Shown: positions 27,512-38,140, counted from the stretch's first letter. The stretch: DNA of 59,411 nucleotides from an uncultured Saprospiraceae bacterium (GCA_937918905.1 CAKZSH010000242.1:1-59411), one strand, 5' to 3'. A program made the numbers and translations. The notes: generated from the sequence alone by a model not told the origin.

Positions 27512-29728
27512 TTATAAATCTAGCCAATAATTTAATTTCAAAACTAGAGCTCTATCTTTTATCCCTAAATTATCTACGCGATAATTTTCAGTATAGACCA
27601 AATACAAATCAGACATTGGTTTGAACCGCCAATTGAAACGACTGTTAATATTAAAATTATCGGATTGAGTATTGTATTGAAGGAAAGTAGTAAAAAACAA
27701 ATTTCGATTAAAGGAAATTTCAAATTTGGAGCCTACTAAAGTAAAATTTGCTTCCCCATAAATATCTGGAAACCCAGAAAGATTTTGTTGGGAAAATGTC
27801 AAACCTCCTGCGATAAAATGTTTAAACCGATAATTCATCTCTCCTTTTAAGTCAAAGCGATTGCCCATATATTCTCCACCAAATCCAATATGACTACTCC
27901 AATGAAAACGGCTTAGTTTTCCAGAATCAAAGTTTACTACAAACCTACGATTGGGATAATTTCCAACGTAAAAAGGAAACTCTAATCCATTCAAAGTAAA
28001 TGGGAAAAATAATTTTGGAGAGAAATGCGTAGCCTTAAATTCTAGCTCACTAGCATCTAAAAATCTTAGGATAAGACTTAACCCAACCTCATGTTCCTGG
28101 TAGGAAAAATCGTTTTGGTCCGTATAGATATTGACATCAAATTGAGCACTCCAAAAATCAATTTTACTACTTTTATTATCTGAAAAAAAGCGATAGTAGC
28201 CATTGCTTCTAATTTGATGATATGGAATTCTAAAAGTAGAATCATTGAATTCATGCCGAAGCCTTGGAACATAACCCATTTCAGAAATGTAATTTTCTTT
28301 TACCCCATCAAGCCCAAAAAACAAAGAAACCGCTTTAGTTTTATATCGTAGTTTTGCACTATATGCAAGACCATTGTTATTAATATCGTCAGAAAGAGAG
28401 TAATGTAAAAAAGATTTCCCACTCCAAAGAGAATTTTTAGACCTATAATCCAATTCTAATCCTCCAATTCGATTATAATTATTATGGTCAAGATAAAAAC
28501 CATTTGTACTTTGTCGATTAGAAATAAAAGCGGTAATACTTGAACCACCCATGATCGCTTTTTGAATGGCTGCGATAGAATAGTTTTGTCCATTACTACC
28601 TAGTCCTCCTACAGGGTCAGTTTGAACTGTCATTAATCCAATTTGTAATTTTTTACTCACCTTTCCACTTAGCCTTGCTCCAAAATGAATGGGAACAGAG
28701 TTGGACCCAGCACTTCCAATTCGTCTTGAAAAATAAGGTCGTACTCGACTATTTCCCAAACCAGAAAAGAGGTCGCTATTTTCTAAAAACAATAACCTTT
28801 TTTCTGGAAAAAATAATTCGAAACGATTCAAGTCAATAACTTGCTGATCGACTTCTACTTGAGAAAAATCAGGATTGATGGTAAAATCTAAATTTAAAGA
28901 AGAGGTCAATGCAATTTTTGCATCCAATCCTACTTTAGGTTTTAAGATTGGATCAGTTTCTGTTTCATATGATTTTCCAGAGGTGACTGCCGAATAAGGA
29001 ACTAAGGTGATTTTTGAATTTTGAGGAGTTGGTACAGTTTGCCAATTAATCTTTCCAGCTTGAGCCAGCGTCGCCACTTCGAACCCGCGAGTAATGGGTG
29101 ACCAAGTAGAAACCTCATTATTGTTTAAATCGTTTCGCGCAAAATTAACTCCCCACGTAAAATTATTGTTAGAAAAACGAAGTGTCCTTAGTGGAATTGC
29201 CATTTCAATAGACCAATAAGTTTTATCAGGACTTTGATGTACCTCTGCCAACCATTTTCCATCCCAATTTAATTGAGCACCTTTTGTCCCTCCTCTTGGA
29301 ATAATTCCATCTCTTTGTACACCTTTGGGATTTACACCAAAGGTCATTCCCCCGGTCCCATCATTGAATAAATCTAAAAAAACTACGAAAGCTTCATTTT
29401 CCCTAAAATCAAAATCACGTTTTAAAGATTGGATAACATAGTCCGTAGGTTTATTGTTTTTACAAATTGCGCCAATGTATAAATTGTCGTTGTCAAAAAG
29501 CATTTTCACTTCCGTCTGAGAAGAGGCTTGAAGAGAATCATATGGATAGTGCATATGAAAATCAGTTGCAGTCTCAGTACTTACCCAAGCCGATTCATCA
29601 AGTACGCCATCTAAATTTATTGAGGAAGAAATTTGAGTAGGAGAAATAGAGCGATGTTGACTATAAGTGACACTTACCACAAATAGCAACAAAAAAGTCA
29701 AAGTGCTCTTTAGTTCTCTGTACAACAT
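27512..29728 (-). CDS. DUF5916 outer-membrane protein with N-terminal CBM9-like domain
   Basis: 738 residues with a signal peptide ending near TYSQ (residue 24). A CBM9-like domain covers about 30-215 (INLDGVLDESAW, EVKMLFDNDNLYIGAICKN, YWSIEMAIPLRTLRF). The DUF5916 barrel follows, with LDFTINPDFSQVEVDQQVI and LNRFELFFPEKRLLFLENSD as its hallmark block, and strands continue to the end (LVLKLNYWLDL). The family is widespread in Bacteroidota and of unknown function; a substrate-binding surface plus barrel suggests a transport or adhesion role. No close partner gene is obvious. Confidence 0.87.
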   Translation of the reverse strand: MLYRELKSTLTFLLLFVVSVTYSQHRSISPTQISSSINLDGVLDESAWVSTETATDFHMHYPYDSLQASSQTEVKMLFDNDNLYIGAICKNNKPTDYVIQSLKRDFDFRENEAFVVFLDLFNDGTGGMTFGVNPKGVQRDGIIPRGGTKGAQLNWDGKWLAEVHQSPDKTYWSIEMAIPLRTLRFSNNNFTWGVNFARNDLNNNEVSTWSPITRGFEVATLAQAGKINWQTVPTPQNSKITLVPYSAVTSGKSYETETDPILKPKVGLDAKIALTSSLNLDFTINPDFSQVEVDQQVIDLNRFELFFPEKRLLFLENSDLFSGLGNSRVRPYFSRRIGSAGSNSVPIHFGARLSGKVSKKLQIGLMTVQTDPVGGLGSNGQNYSIAAIQKAIMGGSSITAFISNRQSTNGFYLDHNNYNRIGGLELDYRSKNSLWSGKSFLHYSLSDDINNNGLAYSAKLRYKTKAVSLFFGLDGVKENYISEMGYVPRLRHEFNDSTFRIPYHQIRSNGYYRFFSDNKSSKIDFWSAQFDVNIYTDQNDFSYQEHEVGLSLILRFLDASELEFKATHFSPKLFFPFTLNGLEFPFYVGNYPNRRFVVNFDSGKLSRFHWSSHIGFGGEYMGNRFDLKGEMNYRFKHFIAGGLTFSQQNLSGFPDIYGEANFTLVGSKFEISFNRNLFFTTFLQYNTQSDNFNINSRFNWRFKPMSDLYLVYTENYRVDNLGIKDRALVLKLNYWLDL

Positions 29729-29908
29729 TAAGTTTTCGGGTACTTTCGATAATTAGAATTTAAGAATACTAATTACAAAAGTTCCATTGCGACTTTTAGG
29801 AATTGTGTTACAATGCAAAAAAATCTTATTTATAAAATTGACATATATTATGTCATAGGTATCCAGTTATTTATTTTCGAAAAAAATAAATGTAGTCTAG
29901 AGGAGTTT

Positions 29909-30415
29909 TTAAGCTCTCATCATTTTCGACCAACCAAGACGAAAAACAAAAAGGAAGACAACTAGTAATAATAAGAAATACTCGATTTTCATGTAAGAGA
30001 AAACGATAATTCTAGTTTTCTCTAAAAACCACATGAACACAAATAGCACCGTTAACATCGTAACCATACCGGAGAGTTTTCCAAAACCAGGAACACGATC
30101 TAGTGCTACATTGCCACGGACGAGTAAAATTGTAATAATCATGGAAATGACGGGAAGGATTTGAGTGTAGATATCTAAATCAAGAATGCTTCCACGCTCA
30201 AATAAAAATTTGTAAACATTGAGTGTAATGGCAAAAATACCAGGTATACACACCATGTAAATTAAAGTAGAGTATAAATATTTCCAAGGAGAAATATGAC
30301 CTTCATTTTTACCCATAAATCCAGCAATCAATGCCGTTATAGGTACCAATGCAAAGTATGCAATGATATAAAATGGGTTGTCTCCTATTAAGTCAAAAAA
30401 TTCTTTGAGGGTCAT
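29909..30415 (-). CDS. Small integral membrane protein of unknown function
   Basis: 168 residues with about five hydrophobic segments (around 16-34, 46-68, 83-100, 113-132, 143-162) and few charged loops. I do not recognise the family. A possible TATTTTTG box (30463-30470, reverse strand) lies about 50 bases upstream. The his operon ends 240 bases upstream on the same strand; a weak stem-loop (AAAGCC...GGCTTT, 30550-30573) lies between them. Confidence 0.7.
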   Translation of the reverse strand: MTLKEFFDLIGDNPFYIIAYFALVPITALIAGFMGKNEGHISPWKYLYSTLIYMVCIPGIFAITLNVYKFLFERGSILDLDIYTQILPVISMIITILLVRGNVALDRVPGFGKLSGMVTMLTVLFVFMWFLEKTRIIVFSYMKIEYFLLLLVVFLFVFRLGWSKMMRA

Positions 30416-30655
30416 AATGTTTTCCCTTAGGATGTTTATTCTTATTGATTTCTTATTAATTACAAAAATAAAGCCAATGATATGTACTTTTTTCGCAATT
30501 TATTCTCTACAATTATAGGGTATTTTTTTCTTATTGCAAAAAATGATAAAAGCCAATGGTAGTAAGGCTTTAAGGAAGGTAATTAAGTTTTATTTTGATA
30601 TAAAAAAAATGATAATTTTAAATAAAATCTATGACATTGTTTCTTTTTCAAAATT

Positions 30656-31252
30656 TTAAGCATGACGCTCTTTCAAAACGTCAATCACGTCATCCAAAGA
30701 TTTATTCTTCGCTGCCAATAAAACTAAATAATGATACATCAAATCTGCCGCTTCGCCTAGAAATAAATCATCATTCTCATCTTTTGCTTCAATGACAATT
30801 TCTACTGCTTCTTCACCTACCTTTTGTGCAATTTTGTTAATTCCTTTTTGAAAAAGAGAAGAAGTGTAAGATCCTTCAGAAGGATTATCTTTTCTATCTT
30901 GAATCACTTTTTCTAAATCAAATAAAAAACTATCTCCCTCATTCGTTTCTTCAAAACAAGTATCTGCACCAGTATGACAAACGACTCCTACTGGATTTAC
31001 TTTTATCAAAAGGGTATCATTATCACAATCTGCCTTGATGCTTTTCACATTTAAAAAATTACCTGAGGTTTCCCCTTTTGTCCATAATCGATTTTTAGTT
31101 CTCGAAAAAAAAGTAACCTTTCCCTCCGTTTGAGTTTTTTCCAAAGCGGCTTCATTCATATATCCAAGCATCAATACTTTTTGTGTAGCATCATCTTGAA
31201 CGATACATGGCATTAAGCCGTTTACTTTTTTAAAATCTAAATTTTGTAACAT
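30656..31252 (-). CDS. hisIE: Bifunctional phosphoribosyl-AMP cyclohydrolase / phosphoribosyl-ATP diphosphatase HisIE
   Basis: 198 residues from ATG at 31252 (MLQNLDFKKVNGLMPCIVQD); the longer frame adds nine unrelated residues. The HisI half has DCDNDTLLIKVNPVG and CHTGADTCFEE with the metal-binding Cys and Asp residues. The HisE half (from about 115) has EEAVEIVIEAKDENDDLFLG and EAADLMYHYLVLL. It performs steps 2 and 3 of histidine synthesis. It is the last gene of the operon, separated from hisF by a palindromic repeat of about 82 bases (31267-31348). Confidence 0.95.
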   Translation of the reverse strand: MLQNLDFKKVNGLMPCIVQDDATQKVLMLGYMNEAALEKTQTEGKVTFFSRTKNRLWTKGETSGNFLNVKSIKADCDNDTLLIKVNPVGVVCHTGADTCFEETNEGDSFLFDLEKVIQDRKDNPSEGSYTSSLFQKGINKIAQKVGEEAVEIVIEAKDENDDLFLGEAADLMYHYLVLLAAKNKSLDDVIDVLKERHA

Positions 31253-31266
31253 GATTATTTTTTTAA

Positions 31267-31348
31267 ACCACGGAGGCATGGAGAATGGACACAGAGAATA
31301 GAGAGATTTCTCTATGTCCTCCGTGTCCCCACTCCATGCCTACGTGGT
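31267..31348. repeat. Palindromic repeat, family D, between hisF and hisIE
   Basis: ACCACGGAGGCATGGAG at the left pairs with CTCCATGCCTACGTGGT at the right, and inner blocks TGGACAC/GTGTCC and TAGAGA/TCTCTA also pair, giving an 82-bp imperfect palindrome. Words of the type CCACGGAGG...CACAGAGA are seen in dispersed repeats of unrelated bacteria. It lies inside an operon, so it is transcribed with the his mRNA. Confidence 0.8.
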
Positions 31349-31354
31349 AATTTT

Positions 31355-32110
31355 CTAAATTCTAATCGGAATCCCTTTTGCTTTCAAATATCTTTTTAAA
31401 TCTAAAATCTCTATTTCTTTAAAATGAAAAATACTCGCCGCCAATCCCGCATCTGCTTTTCCTTTGGCAAATACTTCGTAAAAATGTTCCATCGAGCCTG
31501 CTCCTCCAGATGCAATAATTGGAATAGATAACACCTCAGACAATTTTTCTAACATTACATTTTCAAAACCTTGTTTTGTGCCATCATGATTCATTGAGGT
31601 AAACAAAATTTCCCCAGCACCTCGTTCTTCGCATTCTTTTGCCCAGTCCAATAAATTGAATTCTGTTGGGATTCGACCTCCATTTAAATGCACTTTCCAT
31701 TTGCCTTCATATAGCTTGGCATCAATCGCAACTACTACAAATTGACTCCCGAAGTTATTTGCTAATTCATTGATTAATTCTGGATTTCGAACTGCGGCAG
31801 AGTTAACTGAAATTTTATCAGCTCCTGCTTGTAACAATACATCTGCATCTTCAATAGAACGAATTCCTCCACCTACGGTAAATGGAATATTAATATTCGC
31901 TGCAATTTTTTTTACTAAATCAGAAAGGGGTTTTCTTTTATCATTAGTTGCGGTAATGTCTAGGAAAACCAATTCATCGGCACCTTGCTGGCTATATAGT
32001 TTTCCTAATTCCACAGGGTCTCCTGCGTCACGCAATCCTTCAAAATTGATTCCTTTGACGGTTCTTCCATTTTTTATGTCAAGGCAAGGGATGATTCTTT
32101 TTGTTAACAT
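31355..32110 (-). CDS. hisF: Imidazole glycerol phosphate synthase cyclase subunit HisF
   Basis: 251 residues. Starts [20 protein letters not shown] with the catalytic Asp11 (CLDIKNG) and carries the second Asp in VVAIDAK (about 130). [26 protein letters not shown] and ASGGAGS are the phosphate-binding loops of the (beta/alpha)8 barrel. It uses ammonia from HisH to make imidazole glycerol phosphate and AICAR. It lies 13 bases after hisA. Confidence 0.97.
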   Translation of the reverse strand: MLTKRIIPCLDIKNGRTVKGINFEGLRDAGDPVELGKLYSQQGADELVFLDITATNDKRKPLSDLVKKIAANINIPFTVGGGIRSIEDADVLLQAGADKISVNSAAVRNPELINELANNFGSQFVVVAIDAKLYEGKWKVHLNGGRIPTEFNLLDWAKECEERGAGEILFTSMNHDGTKQGFENVMLEKLSEVLSIPIIASGGAGSMEHFYEVFAKGKADAGLAASIFHFKEIEILDLKRYLKAKGIPIRI

Positions 32111-32123
32111 TATCGTGGTTTTT

Positions 32124-32846
32124 TTACTGCGAACTAAAGCCCGCAGCTACGTGAATATCAATTTTCCCTTCATAAATTGCCTTCCCGATAATCGCTCCAT
32201 GAACCTCTAATTGTTGTAATTCTTCGAGTTCTTCCATTCCGACAATTCCTCCGCTTGCAATTAATTTTAGTTTTGGAAAATGTGTTTTAATTTTTTCATA
32301 CAAATCCAAGGCAGTTCCTTGCAACAAACCATCTTTCGATATATCGGTACAAATCACATACTCAATTCCCGCTGCAGTATATTTTTTTAAAAAATCAATC
32401 AACTCAATTCCACTCTCTTCTTGCCATCCGTTGATCGCAATTTTTTCATTTTTCACATCTGCTCCTAGAATGATTTTTTCACTTCCATATTTTTCAAGCC
32501 AACTTAAAAACAATTCAGGATTCTTAACGGCAACCGTTCCTCCTGTAATTTGATTCGCACCAGATTCAAAAGCAATGTTTAAATCTTTATCTGATTTTAA
32601 TCCTCCTCCAAAATCAATTTTCAAATTAGTATTCGAAGCAATTCTTTCCAATACTTTGTAATTGATGATTTGTTTGGCTTTCGCTCCATCTAAGTCAACC
32701 AAATGCAAATTTTCAATTCCTGCATCTTCAAATCCTTTGGCTACTTCGAGTGGATCCTCATTGTATATTTTTTTTTGCGCATAATCTCCTTGAGTTAGGC
32801 GAACGCATTTTCCATCAATGATATCTATCGCTGGAATTATTTTCAT
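32124..32846 (-). CDS. hisA: ProFAR isomerase HisA
   Basis: 240 residues. [20 protein letters not shown] carries the catalytic Asp8, and the second Asp sits in [28 protein letters not shown] and IASGGIVG are phosphate-binding loops of the (beta/alpha)8 barrel. It isomerises ProFAR to PRFAR. The start overlaps the hisH stop by four bases (ATGA), so translation is coupled. Confidence 0.97.
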   Translation of the reverse strand: MKIIPAIDIIDGKCVRLTQGDYAQKKIYNEDPLEVAKGFEDAGIENLHLVDLDGAKAKQIINYKVLERIASNTNLKIDFGGGLKSDKDLNIAFESGANQITGGTVAVKNPELFLSWLEKYGSEKIILGADVKNEKIAINGWQEESGIELIDFLKKYTAAGIEYVICTDISKDGLLQGTALDLYEKIKTHFPKLKLIASGGIVGMEELEELQQLEVHGAIIGKAIYEGKIDIHVAAGFSSQ

Positions 32847-33439
32847 TTTTTTATTTTTAAAAAATCATTTAAAATTTGTTCTCCCACACTTCCCGATTTT
32901 TCAGGATGAAATTGAGTGGCATAAAAATTATCTTTTTGCAATGCGGCACTAAATGGTTGCACATAATCGGTCGTTGCAACAGTATACTCACCAACTTCTA
33001 CAAAATAGCTGTGTACGAAATAAACATACTCGTCAGAAAGATTGGACGAAATCCAAGTATCATTTTTGACCTCAATATTATTCCAACCTACGTGCGGTAC
33101 TTTGACTTCATTCGACTTCGGTCGAAATCTTACTACTTGTTGTGGAATGATATTTAAACAGGGTGTATCATTTTCTTCCGAATGACTACACATCAATTGC
33201 ATCCCTAAGCAAATTCCTAAAACGGGCTGCTTCAAATTTGGTATTACTTGATTCAAACCTAATTTTTGTAGATGTTTCATTGTAGAATTTGCTTCACCCA
33301 CACCTGGAAAAATCACTTTGTCGGCAGTTTGAATTTCTTCTTTTTTGTTGGTCAATAATCCATTTATGCCCAATCGTTCTAAAGCAAATTTGACAGATTG
33401 CACATTGCCTGCATTGTAATCTATAATCGCTATTTTCAT
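32843..33439 (-). CDS. hisH: Imidazole glycerol phosphate synthase glutamine amidotransferase subunit HisH
   Basis: 198 residues. Class I amidotransferase with nucleophile Cys in [17 protein letters not shown] (about residue 76) and the His-Glu pair in [11 protein letters not shown] (about 177-179). [20 protein letters not shown] is the usual start. It supplies ammonia to HisF. It begins 49 bases after hisB and overlaps hisA by four bases. Confidence 0.97.
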   Translation of the reverse strand: MKIAIIDYNAGNVQSVKFALERLGINGLLTNKKEEIQTADKVIFPGVGEANSTMKHLQKLGLNQVIPNLKQPVLGICLGMQLMCSHSEENDTPCLNIIPQQVVRFRPKSNEVKVPHVGWNNIEVKNDTWISSNLSDEYVYFVHSYFVEVGEYTVATTDYVQPFSAALQKDNFYATQFHPEKSGSVGEQILNDFLKIKK

Positions 33440-33488
33440 AAAGTCAATTTTATTTTCACCGTCCTCATTCCCCTTTAGGGGTCAGAGG

Positions 33489-34631
33489 CTACAACACACC
33501 TTTGGTACTTGGAAGTTGTTTGTTATTAAAATCAATTTGCTTTGCCATTTTAATCGACTTTGCCCATGCTTTAAAAATCGCTTCAATTTTATGATGCTCA
33601 TTTTTGCCTTCCACTTTTATATTAAGATTACACTTGGCAGTATCCGAAAATGATTTAAAAAAATGATAAAACATTTCAGTTGGCATTTTTCCAATCATCT
33701 CGCGTTTAAATTCTGCCTCCCAAACCAACCAACTTCTTCCTCCAAAATCAATCGCTACTTGCGCCAAACAATCATCCATCGGCAAACAATATCCGTAGCG
33801 TTCAATACCTCTCTTGTCGCCCAATGCTTGGATAAATGCTTCTCCCAAAGCCAATGCCGTATCTTCAATAGTATGATGTTCATCGATATGCAAATCACCT
33901 TTTACATTCACTTCCAAATCACATCCTGAGTGTCGTGCCAACTGATCTAGCATATGATCAAAAAAACCAATCCCTGTTTCGTTTTTGGCGTTTCCTGTAC
34001 CATCAAGATTTAATTCAACTTTGATATCCGTTTCTTTAGTCGTTCTTCGAACAATACTTTTACGTGGAGGTGTTTTTAGGAAAAAATAAATTTCTTTCCA
34101 TGCTGTTGTGGTCAAAGCTATGGCATTCTCCACGGTTGGGAAATCAATATTTTTCTGTGCATCCGCATCTGAGTGAGGTTGCGCATCATTGATATAAATT
34201 CCTTTTGCGCCTAAATTTACCGCTAGTTGCATATCTGACAATCTATCCCCTACGACAAAAGAATTTTCCAAATCATAATCGCCATTCATATAATGTGTCA
34301 ATAATCCTGTATTCGGTTTTCGAGTAGGTGCATTTTCATGTGGAAAAGTTTTATCAATAATGACTTCTTTGAATTCGATTCCTTCATTCGCAAAAGCTTT
34401 CATCATCATATTATGCGGTGGATGAAAAGTTTCTTCTGGAAATGAATCAGTCCCCAATCCATCTTGGTTAGTGACCATAACCAACTCATAATCCATCTCC
34501 TCTACAATTCGAGAAAGGTATTGAAAGACCTTCGGATAAAATTCTAATTTTTCCAACGCATCCAATTGATAATCAATGGGAGGTTCGATGACTAGCGTGC
34601 CATCTCTATCGAGAAATAGTACTTTTTTCAT
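33489..34631 (-). CDS. hisB: Bifunctional histidinol-phosphatase / imidazoleglycerol-phosphate dehydratase HisB
   Basis: 380 residues. The N-terminal HAD phosphatase has the nucleophile motif [20 protein letters not shown], and [16 protein letters not shown]. The C-terminal IGPD (from about 190) has [32 protein letters not shown] and [18 protein letters not shown] with the metal-binding His and Glu residues. It therefore does the dehydratase and the histidinol-phosphatase steps. Its start overlaps the end of hisDC by 26 bases. Confidence 0.96.
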   Translation of the reverse strand: MKKVLFLDRDGTLVIEPPIDYQLDALEKLEFYPKVFQYLSRIVEEMDYELVMVTNQDGLGTDSFPEETFHPPHNMMMKAFANEGIEFKEVIIDKTFPHENAPTRKPNTGLLTHYMNGDYDLENSFVVGDRLSDMQLAVNLGAKGIYINDAQPHSDADAQKNIDFPTVENAIALTTTAWKEIYFFLKTPPRKSIVRRTTKETDIKVELNLDGTGNAKNETGIGFFDHMLDQLARHSGCDLEVNVKGDLHIDEHHTIEDTALALGEAFIQALGDKRGIERYGYCLPMDDCLAQVAIDFGGRSWLVWEAEFKREMIGKMPTEMFYHFFKSFSDTAKCNLNIKVEGKNEHHKIEAIFKAWAKSIKMAKQIDFNNKQLPSTKGVL

Positions 34632-36996
34632 TTTGTGTAATTGTGATTTGATATTCTTTTAATGCTTCGATTAATCGTTTGTTTTCTTGTTCAAGCCCAA
34701 CTGTAAATCTCAGACAGCCTTCGCATCCAATTTGCGTCGAACGATTTCTAACAATAATTTTACGGTTTGTTAAAAATTGGTATAATTCATTTGGGTTATG
34801 AGTTTTTACTAATAAAAAATTAGCGTCGGATGGAAATACCTTTTGAATACAGTTCAAGTTTTTCAACTCTTTTTCAAGCCAATTCTTCTGCTTCAAAATA
34901 AAATAGATTTGCATCTCTAAAGTATCTTGTTGTCTTAATGCTTCCAATGCTGCCTGTTGAGTGAGTTCATTAATATTATAAGGCATTTTGACCTTATTCA
35001 AATATTGAATAATTTCAGTTGAAGTAAATGCAATACCCAATCTTGCACCTGCCATTCCCAATGCTTTAGAAAAAGTTTGAAGTACAATTAAATTTGGAAA
35101 TTCACTTAACAAACTCGTGCAAGACTCTTGTTGGGAAAAATCAATATACGCTTCATCCACCACTACGATTCCATTAAATTCTGCAATCAGTTGTTTTACT
35201 TTTTCAAAATCAAAACTATTCCCTGTTGGATTATTTGGTGAGCAAAGGAAAAGGATTTTATCATTTGCATCTGCTGATTCTAAAACAGCATCTACTTTTG
35301 GTTGAAAATTTTTATCCAAATTAACTGCCTTGATTTTCACTTCTCCAATCGCAGCCGCAACTTTATACATTCCAAACGTTGGTGGTAAAGTTATAATACT
35401 ATCTTTTTGAGGCCGACAAAATGTTTGAATCAATAATCCAATAATTTCATCGCTTCCATTTCCTAAAAAAACATTTTCCGTTTTTACATTTCGCCAATTA
35501 GCAATTTTTTCCTTGAGTTGATTTTGCAAAGGATCAGGGTAACGATTCATTCCATTTTCAAATGGATTTTCATTTGCATCTAAAAAGACTTCAGCTGCTC
35601 CTTTAAATTCACTTCTCGCTGATGAGTAAGCCGATAAATTTAAAATATTGGGGCGAACCAAATCTGAAACGCTTCTCTTTATCAGTTTCTTTTTTTGTTG
35701 ACTTTTCGAATTTGTATTTATTTTGTTAAGCCTTATGGTTACTGCATTTTTATGTGCTTCGAGTTCTTCGGCAGTAGCCATGAGTTCTACCGTTCTACCA
35801 ATATTTGATAATCCTTCTTCGGTTAATTTTTGATACGTTATTTTTTTACAAAAACTATCTAAATTAACGCCACTATAATTTTTTGCGAAGCCATTAGTTG
35901 GTAAAGTATGATTGGTTCCTGATGCATAATCGCCTACAGATTCGGGTGTATAATTGCCAATAAAAATGGAACCTGCATTTATTATCTTTTCAGCCAAATC
36001 ATCCGCATCATTCGTAGCAATAATTAAATGTTCAGGTGCATATTCATTGATGAGTTGAATTGCAGTTGTTTTGTTATCCATTATAATGACAGGACTATCT
36101 TCCAAAGATTCGCCAGCAATTTTTCGTCGAGGAAGTTTTTTTAATTGTTGTTCGCCTTCCGCTAAAATTGCTTCCGCAACTTCTTCCGAAAAAGTTACCA
36201 AGACCACTTGACTATCTACTCCATGCTCAGCTTGCGAAAGTAAATCCGCAGCTACAAAACTGGGTTCGCAAGATTCATCAGCAACTATCAAAACTTCTGA
36301 TGGCCCTGCAGGCATATCAATAGCTACTCCAGCTTGTGTCGATAATTGTTTTGCGCAAGTCACATATTGATTCCCAGGCCCAAATATTTTATACACTTTA
36401 GGAATCGTTGCCGTGCCATAAGTCATCGCCCCAATAGCTTGCGCACCACCTACTTTGAATATTTTTTCAATACCGATTAATTGTGCGGTGTAAAGCATTG
36501 CAGGATTAATGGTACCATCTTTTTGAGGTGGCGTACACATGATAATTTCTTTACAACCTGCTACTTTTGCAGGAACGCCTAGCATTAAAATTGTAGAAAA
36601 TAAAGGTGCTGTTCCTCCTGGAATGTACAGTCCTACTTTTTCGATGGCTACACTTTTTTGCCAGCATTTTACGCCAGGCATAGTTTCTACTTCTAGTGTT
36701 TCTGTTTTTTGCGCAGCGTGGAATTTTTCAATATTTTGGTATGCCGTTTGAATGGCTTTTTTTAAATTTTCGGAGACTAAATCTGCTGCTTCAATAAGTT
36801 CTTCATCCGTTACTTCGATTGTTTCTAAATCTACGTTATCAAATTTCTTATTATAAAAATTCAAAGCTGTGTCTCCTTCATTTTTTACTTTTTGTAAAAT
36901 TTCAGAAACGGTAGAATTTAAGTTTATGATATCCATTGTCGGTCGTGCAAGAATCGATGACCATGCCTGCGAATTAGGGTTATTATAAATTTTCAT
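34606..36996 (-). CDS. hisDC: HisD-HisC fusion: histidinol dehydrogenase / histidinol-phosphate aminotransferase
   Basis: 796 residues in one frame. Residues 1 to about 430 are His[45 protein letters not shown], the active-site Glu-His in YAPEHLII, and [11 protein letters not shown]. After a Lys/Ser-rich linker ([18 protein letters not shown]), HisC covers about 450-796: [36 protein letters not shown], and the PLP Lys in [14 protein letters not shown]. HisD performs the last two oxidations and HisC the transamination before histidinol phosphate. No Met, Val or Leu start with family-like spacing opens the HisC half by itself. The linker is encoded over an A7 run (35690-35696). It lies 72 bases after hisG and overlaps hisB by 26. 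Confidence 0.92.
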   Translation of the reverse strand: MKIYNNPNSQAWSSILARPTMDIINLNSTVSEILQKVKNEGDTALNFYNKKFDNVDLETIEVTDEELIEAADLVSENLKKAIQTAYQNIEKFHAAQKTETLEVETMPGVKCWQKSVAIEKVGLYIPGGTAPLFSTILMLGVPAKVAGCKEIIMCTPPQKDGTINPAMLYTAQLIGIEKIFKVGGAQAIGAMTYGTATIPKVYKIFGPGNQYVTCAKQLSTQAGVAIDMPAGPSEVLIVADESCEPSFVAADLLSQAEHGVDSQVVLVTFSEEVAEAILAEGEQQLKKLPRRKIAGESLEDSPVIIMDNKTTAIQLINEYAPEHLIIATNDADDLAEKIINAGSIFIGNYTPESVGDYASGTNHTLPTNGFAKNYSGVNLDSFCKKITYQKLTEEGLSNIGRTVELMATAEELEAHKNAVTIRLNKINTNSKSQQKKKLIKRSVSDLVRPNILNLSAYSSARSEFKGAAEVFLDANENPFENGMNRYPDPLQNQLKEKIANWRNVKTENVFLGNGSDEIIGLLIQTFCRPQKDSIITLPPTFGMYKVAAAIGEVKIKAVNLDKNFQPKVDAVLESADANDKILFLCSPNNPTGNSFDFEKVKQLIAEFNGIVVVDEAYIDFSQQESCTSLLSEFPNLIVLQTFSKALGMAGARLGIAFTSTEIIQYLNKVKMPYNINELTQQAALEALRQQDTLEMQIYFILKQKNWLEKELKNLNCIQKVFPSDANFLLVKTHNPNELYQFLTNRKIIVRNRSTQIGCEGCLRFTVGLEQENKRLIEALKEYQITITQNEKSTISR

Positions 36997-37068
36997 TGTT
37001 TTATTTTTTAAAATAACATCTCTTATTTGTATTCTTTGCTCGACGGATGAGATGCCATCTTTTGGAAT

Positions 37069-37932
37069 TTAAAGAATCATTTTTTCAATAGGAATTACTA
37101 AAATTCCTTCTGCGCCTTTTTGTTTTAATTCATCTATCACTTCCCAAAATTGTTCTTCCTGAACTACGGAATGTAAGGAACTCCAACCTTCCATCGCTAA
37201 TGGGAGAATGGTTGGACTTTTGGCTCCAGGTAGGATTGCCGCAATTTCTTTTATTGATTTATTCGGAGCGTTCAATAAAATGTATTTACATTGTTGAGCA
37301 CGTTGAACAGCATCAATTCGAAACATAAGTTGTGAAAAAATCTTTGCCTTCTCTCCATTCAAATTTGGATTCTTTATCAACACCGCTTCTGATTTCATGA
37401 TGACTTCTACCTCTTTCAAGCCATTACTTAACAATGTACTACCAGAACTCACGATATCACATACTGCATCCGCCAATCCAATATTTGGAGCAATTTCTAC
37501 AGAGCCGCTGATTTCATGAATTTCTGATTGGATATTATTTTTTTGTAAAAAATTAGAAAGGATTACAGGATAGGATGTGGCTATTTTTTTTCCTTCGAAA
37601 AAATTAAGTCCTTCGTAATTATCGGATTTTGGAACAGCAAGGGAAAGTCGACATTTTGAAAAACCAAGCGCTTTTGCAATGACTACGAATTGGTTTTTTT
37701 CATCAAAAACGTTTTTGCCAATGATGCCTAAATCTGCAGTTCCATCGGCTACATATTGTGGAATATCATCATCTCTGAGGTATAAAATTTCTAAAGGGAA
37801 ATTCCTTGCGAGGGCAACGAGTTGGTTCTTACCGTTGTTGATTTTGATGCCACATTCTTTGAGGAGATTCTTTGAGGAATCACTCAGACGTCCTGATTTT
37901 TGAATGGCGATTTTTAATGTTTGTGATTGCAT
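37069..37932 (-). CDS. hisG: ATP phosphoribosyltransferase HisG (long form)
   Basis: 287 residues. Starts MQSQTLKIAIQKSGRLSDSS; DDIPQYVADGTADLGIIGKN and DIVSSGSTLLSNGLKEVEVI are the substrate and PRPP-binding regions. The last 75 residues (KYILLNAPNKSIKEIAAILP, then the QKGAEGILVIPIEKMIL end) form the ACT-like regulatory domain of long-form HisG, which binds histidine for feedback inhibition and needs no HisZ. It catalyses the first step. It is the first structural gene, preceded by the leader peptide and attenuator. Confidence 0.96.
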   Translation of the reverse strand: MQSQTLKIAIQKSGRLSDSSKNLLKECGIKINNGKNQLVALARNFPLEILYLRDDDIPQYVADGTADLGIIGKNVFDEKNQFVVIAKALGFSKCRLSLAVPKSDNYEGLNFFEGKKIATSYPVILSNFLQKNNIQSEIHEISGSVEIAPNIGLADAVCDIVSSGSTLLSNGLKEVEVIMKSEAVLIKNPNLNGEKAKIFSQLMFRIDAVQRAQQCKYILLNAPNKSIKEIAAILPGAKSPTILPLAMEGWSSLHSVVQEEQFWEVIDELKQKGAEGILVIPIEKMIL

Positions 37933-37961
37933 TTTATAGGTTATATTTTAAAATTTCTTTT

Positions 37962-38013
37962 GACTGTAAAAACAAGAAAGCGGTTGACCAAAACAAAATG
38001 GTCAACCGCTTTC
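37962..38013 (-). terminator. Transcription attenuator of the histidine operon
   Basis: On the reverse strand GAAAGCGGTTGACCA (37999-38013) pairs perfectly over 15 bp with TGGTCAACCGCTTTC (37976-37990) and is followed by TTGTTTTTAC. It lies between the His-rich leader peptide and hisG. An upstream block AACAAATGG (38059-38068 region) can pair instead with CCATTTTGTT at the hairpin's arm end and loop, one bulged base, and the same block overlaps ATGGCG, which can pair with CGCCAT inside the His codons. This is the classic 1:2 / 2:3 / 3:4 layout of amino-acid attenuators. Pairings were found by eye. Confidence 0.85.
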
Positions 38014-38034
38014 CGATTTTTTATAATTAAAAAA

Positions 38035-38118
38035 TCATTCAACTATATTCATAGCGCCGCCATTTGTTCGTGAGAACATCTTATGGTGATGGCGATGATG
38101 TACAGTTGAAAAAATCAT
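38035..38118 (-). CDS. Histidine operon leader peptide (HisL-like)
   Basis: A 27-codon frame from ATG 38118 to TGA 38035: MIFSTVHHRHHHKMFSRTNG followed by GAMNIVE. Five of six consecutive codons encode His. The frame starts about 17 bases after the predicted transcription start and ends 22 bases before the attenuator hairpin. Ribosome stalling at the His codons under starvation would block the 1:2 pairing and favour the antiterminator. This peptide is control-only; no other function is expected. The run of His codons directly before hisG makes chance very unlikely. Confidence 0.92.
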   Translation of the reverse strand: MIFSTVHHRHHHKMFSRTNGGAMNIVE

Positions 38119-38140
38119 TTATTAAATTTTAGTTGTGGTG

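Noticed and set aside
31770-32210. A 146-codon + frame over hisF/hisA
   Set aside because: Antisense to two fully conserved his genes; no motif.
35690-35696. The HisD-HisC fusion as a simple sequencing frameshift
   Set aside because: Both halves are intact in one frame and no plausible separate start for HisC exists, so a real fusion is preferred; kept as a caveat because one A fewer would end HisD at TGA-TAA.
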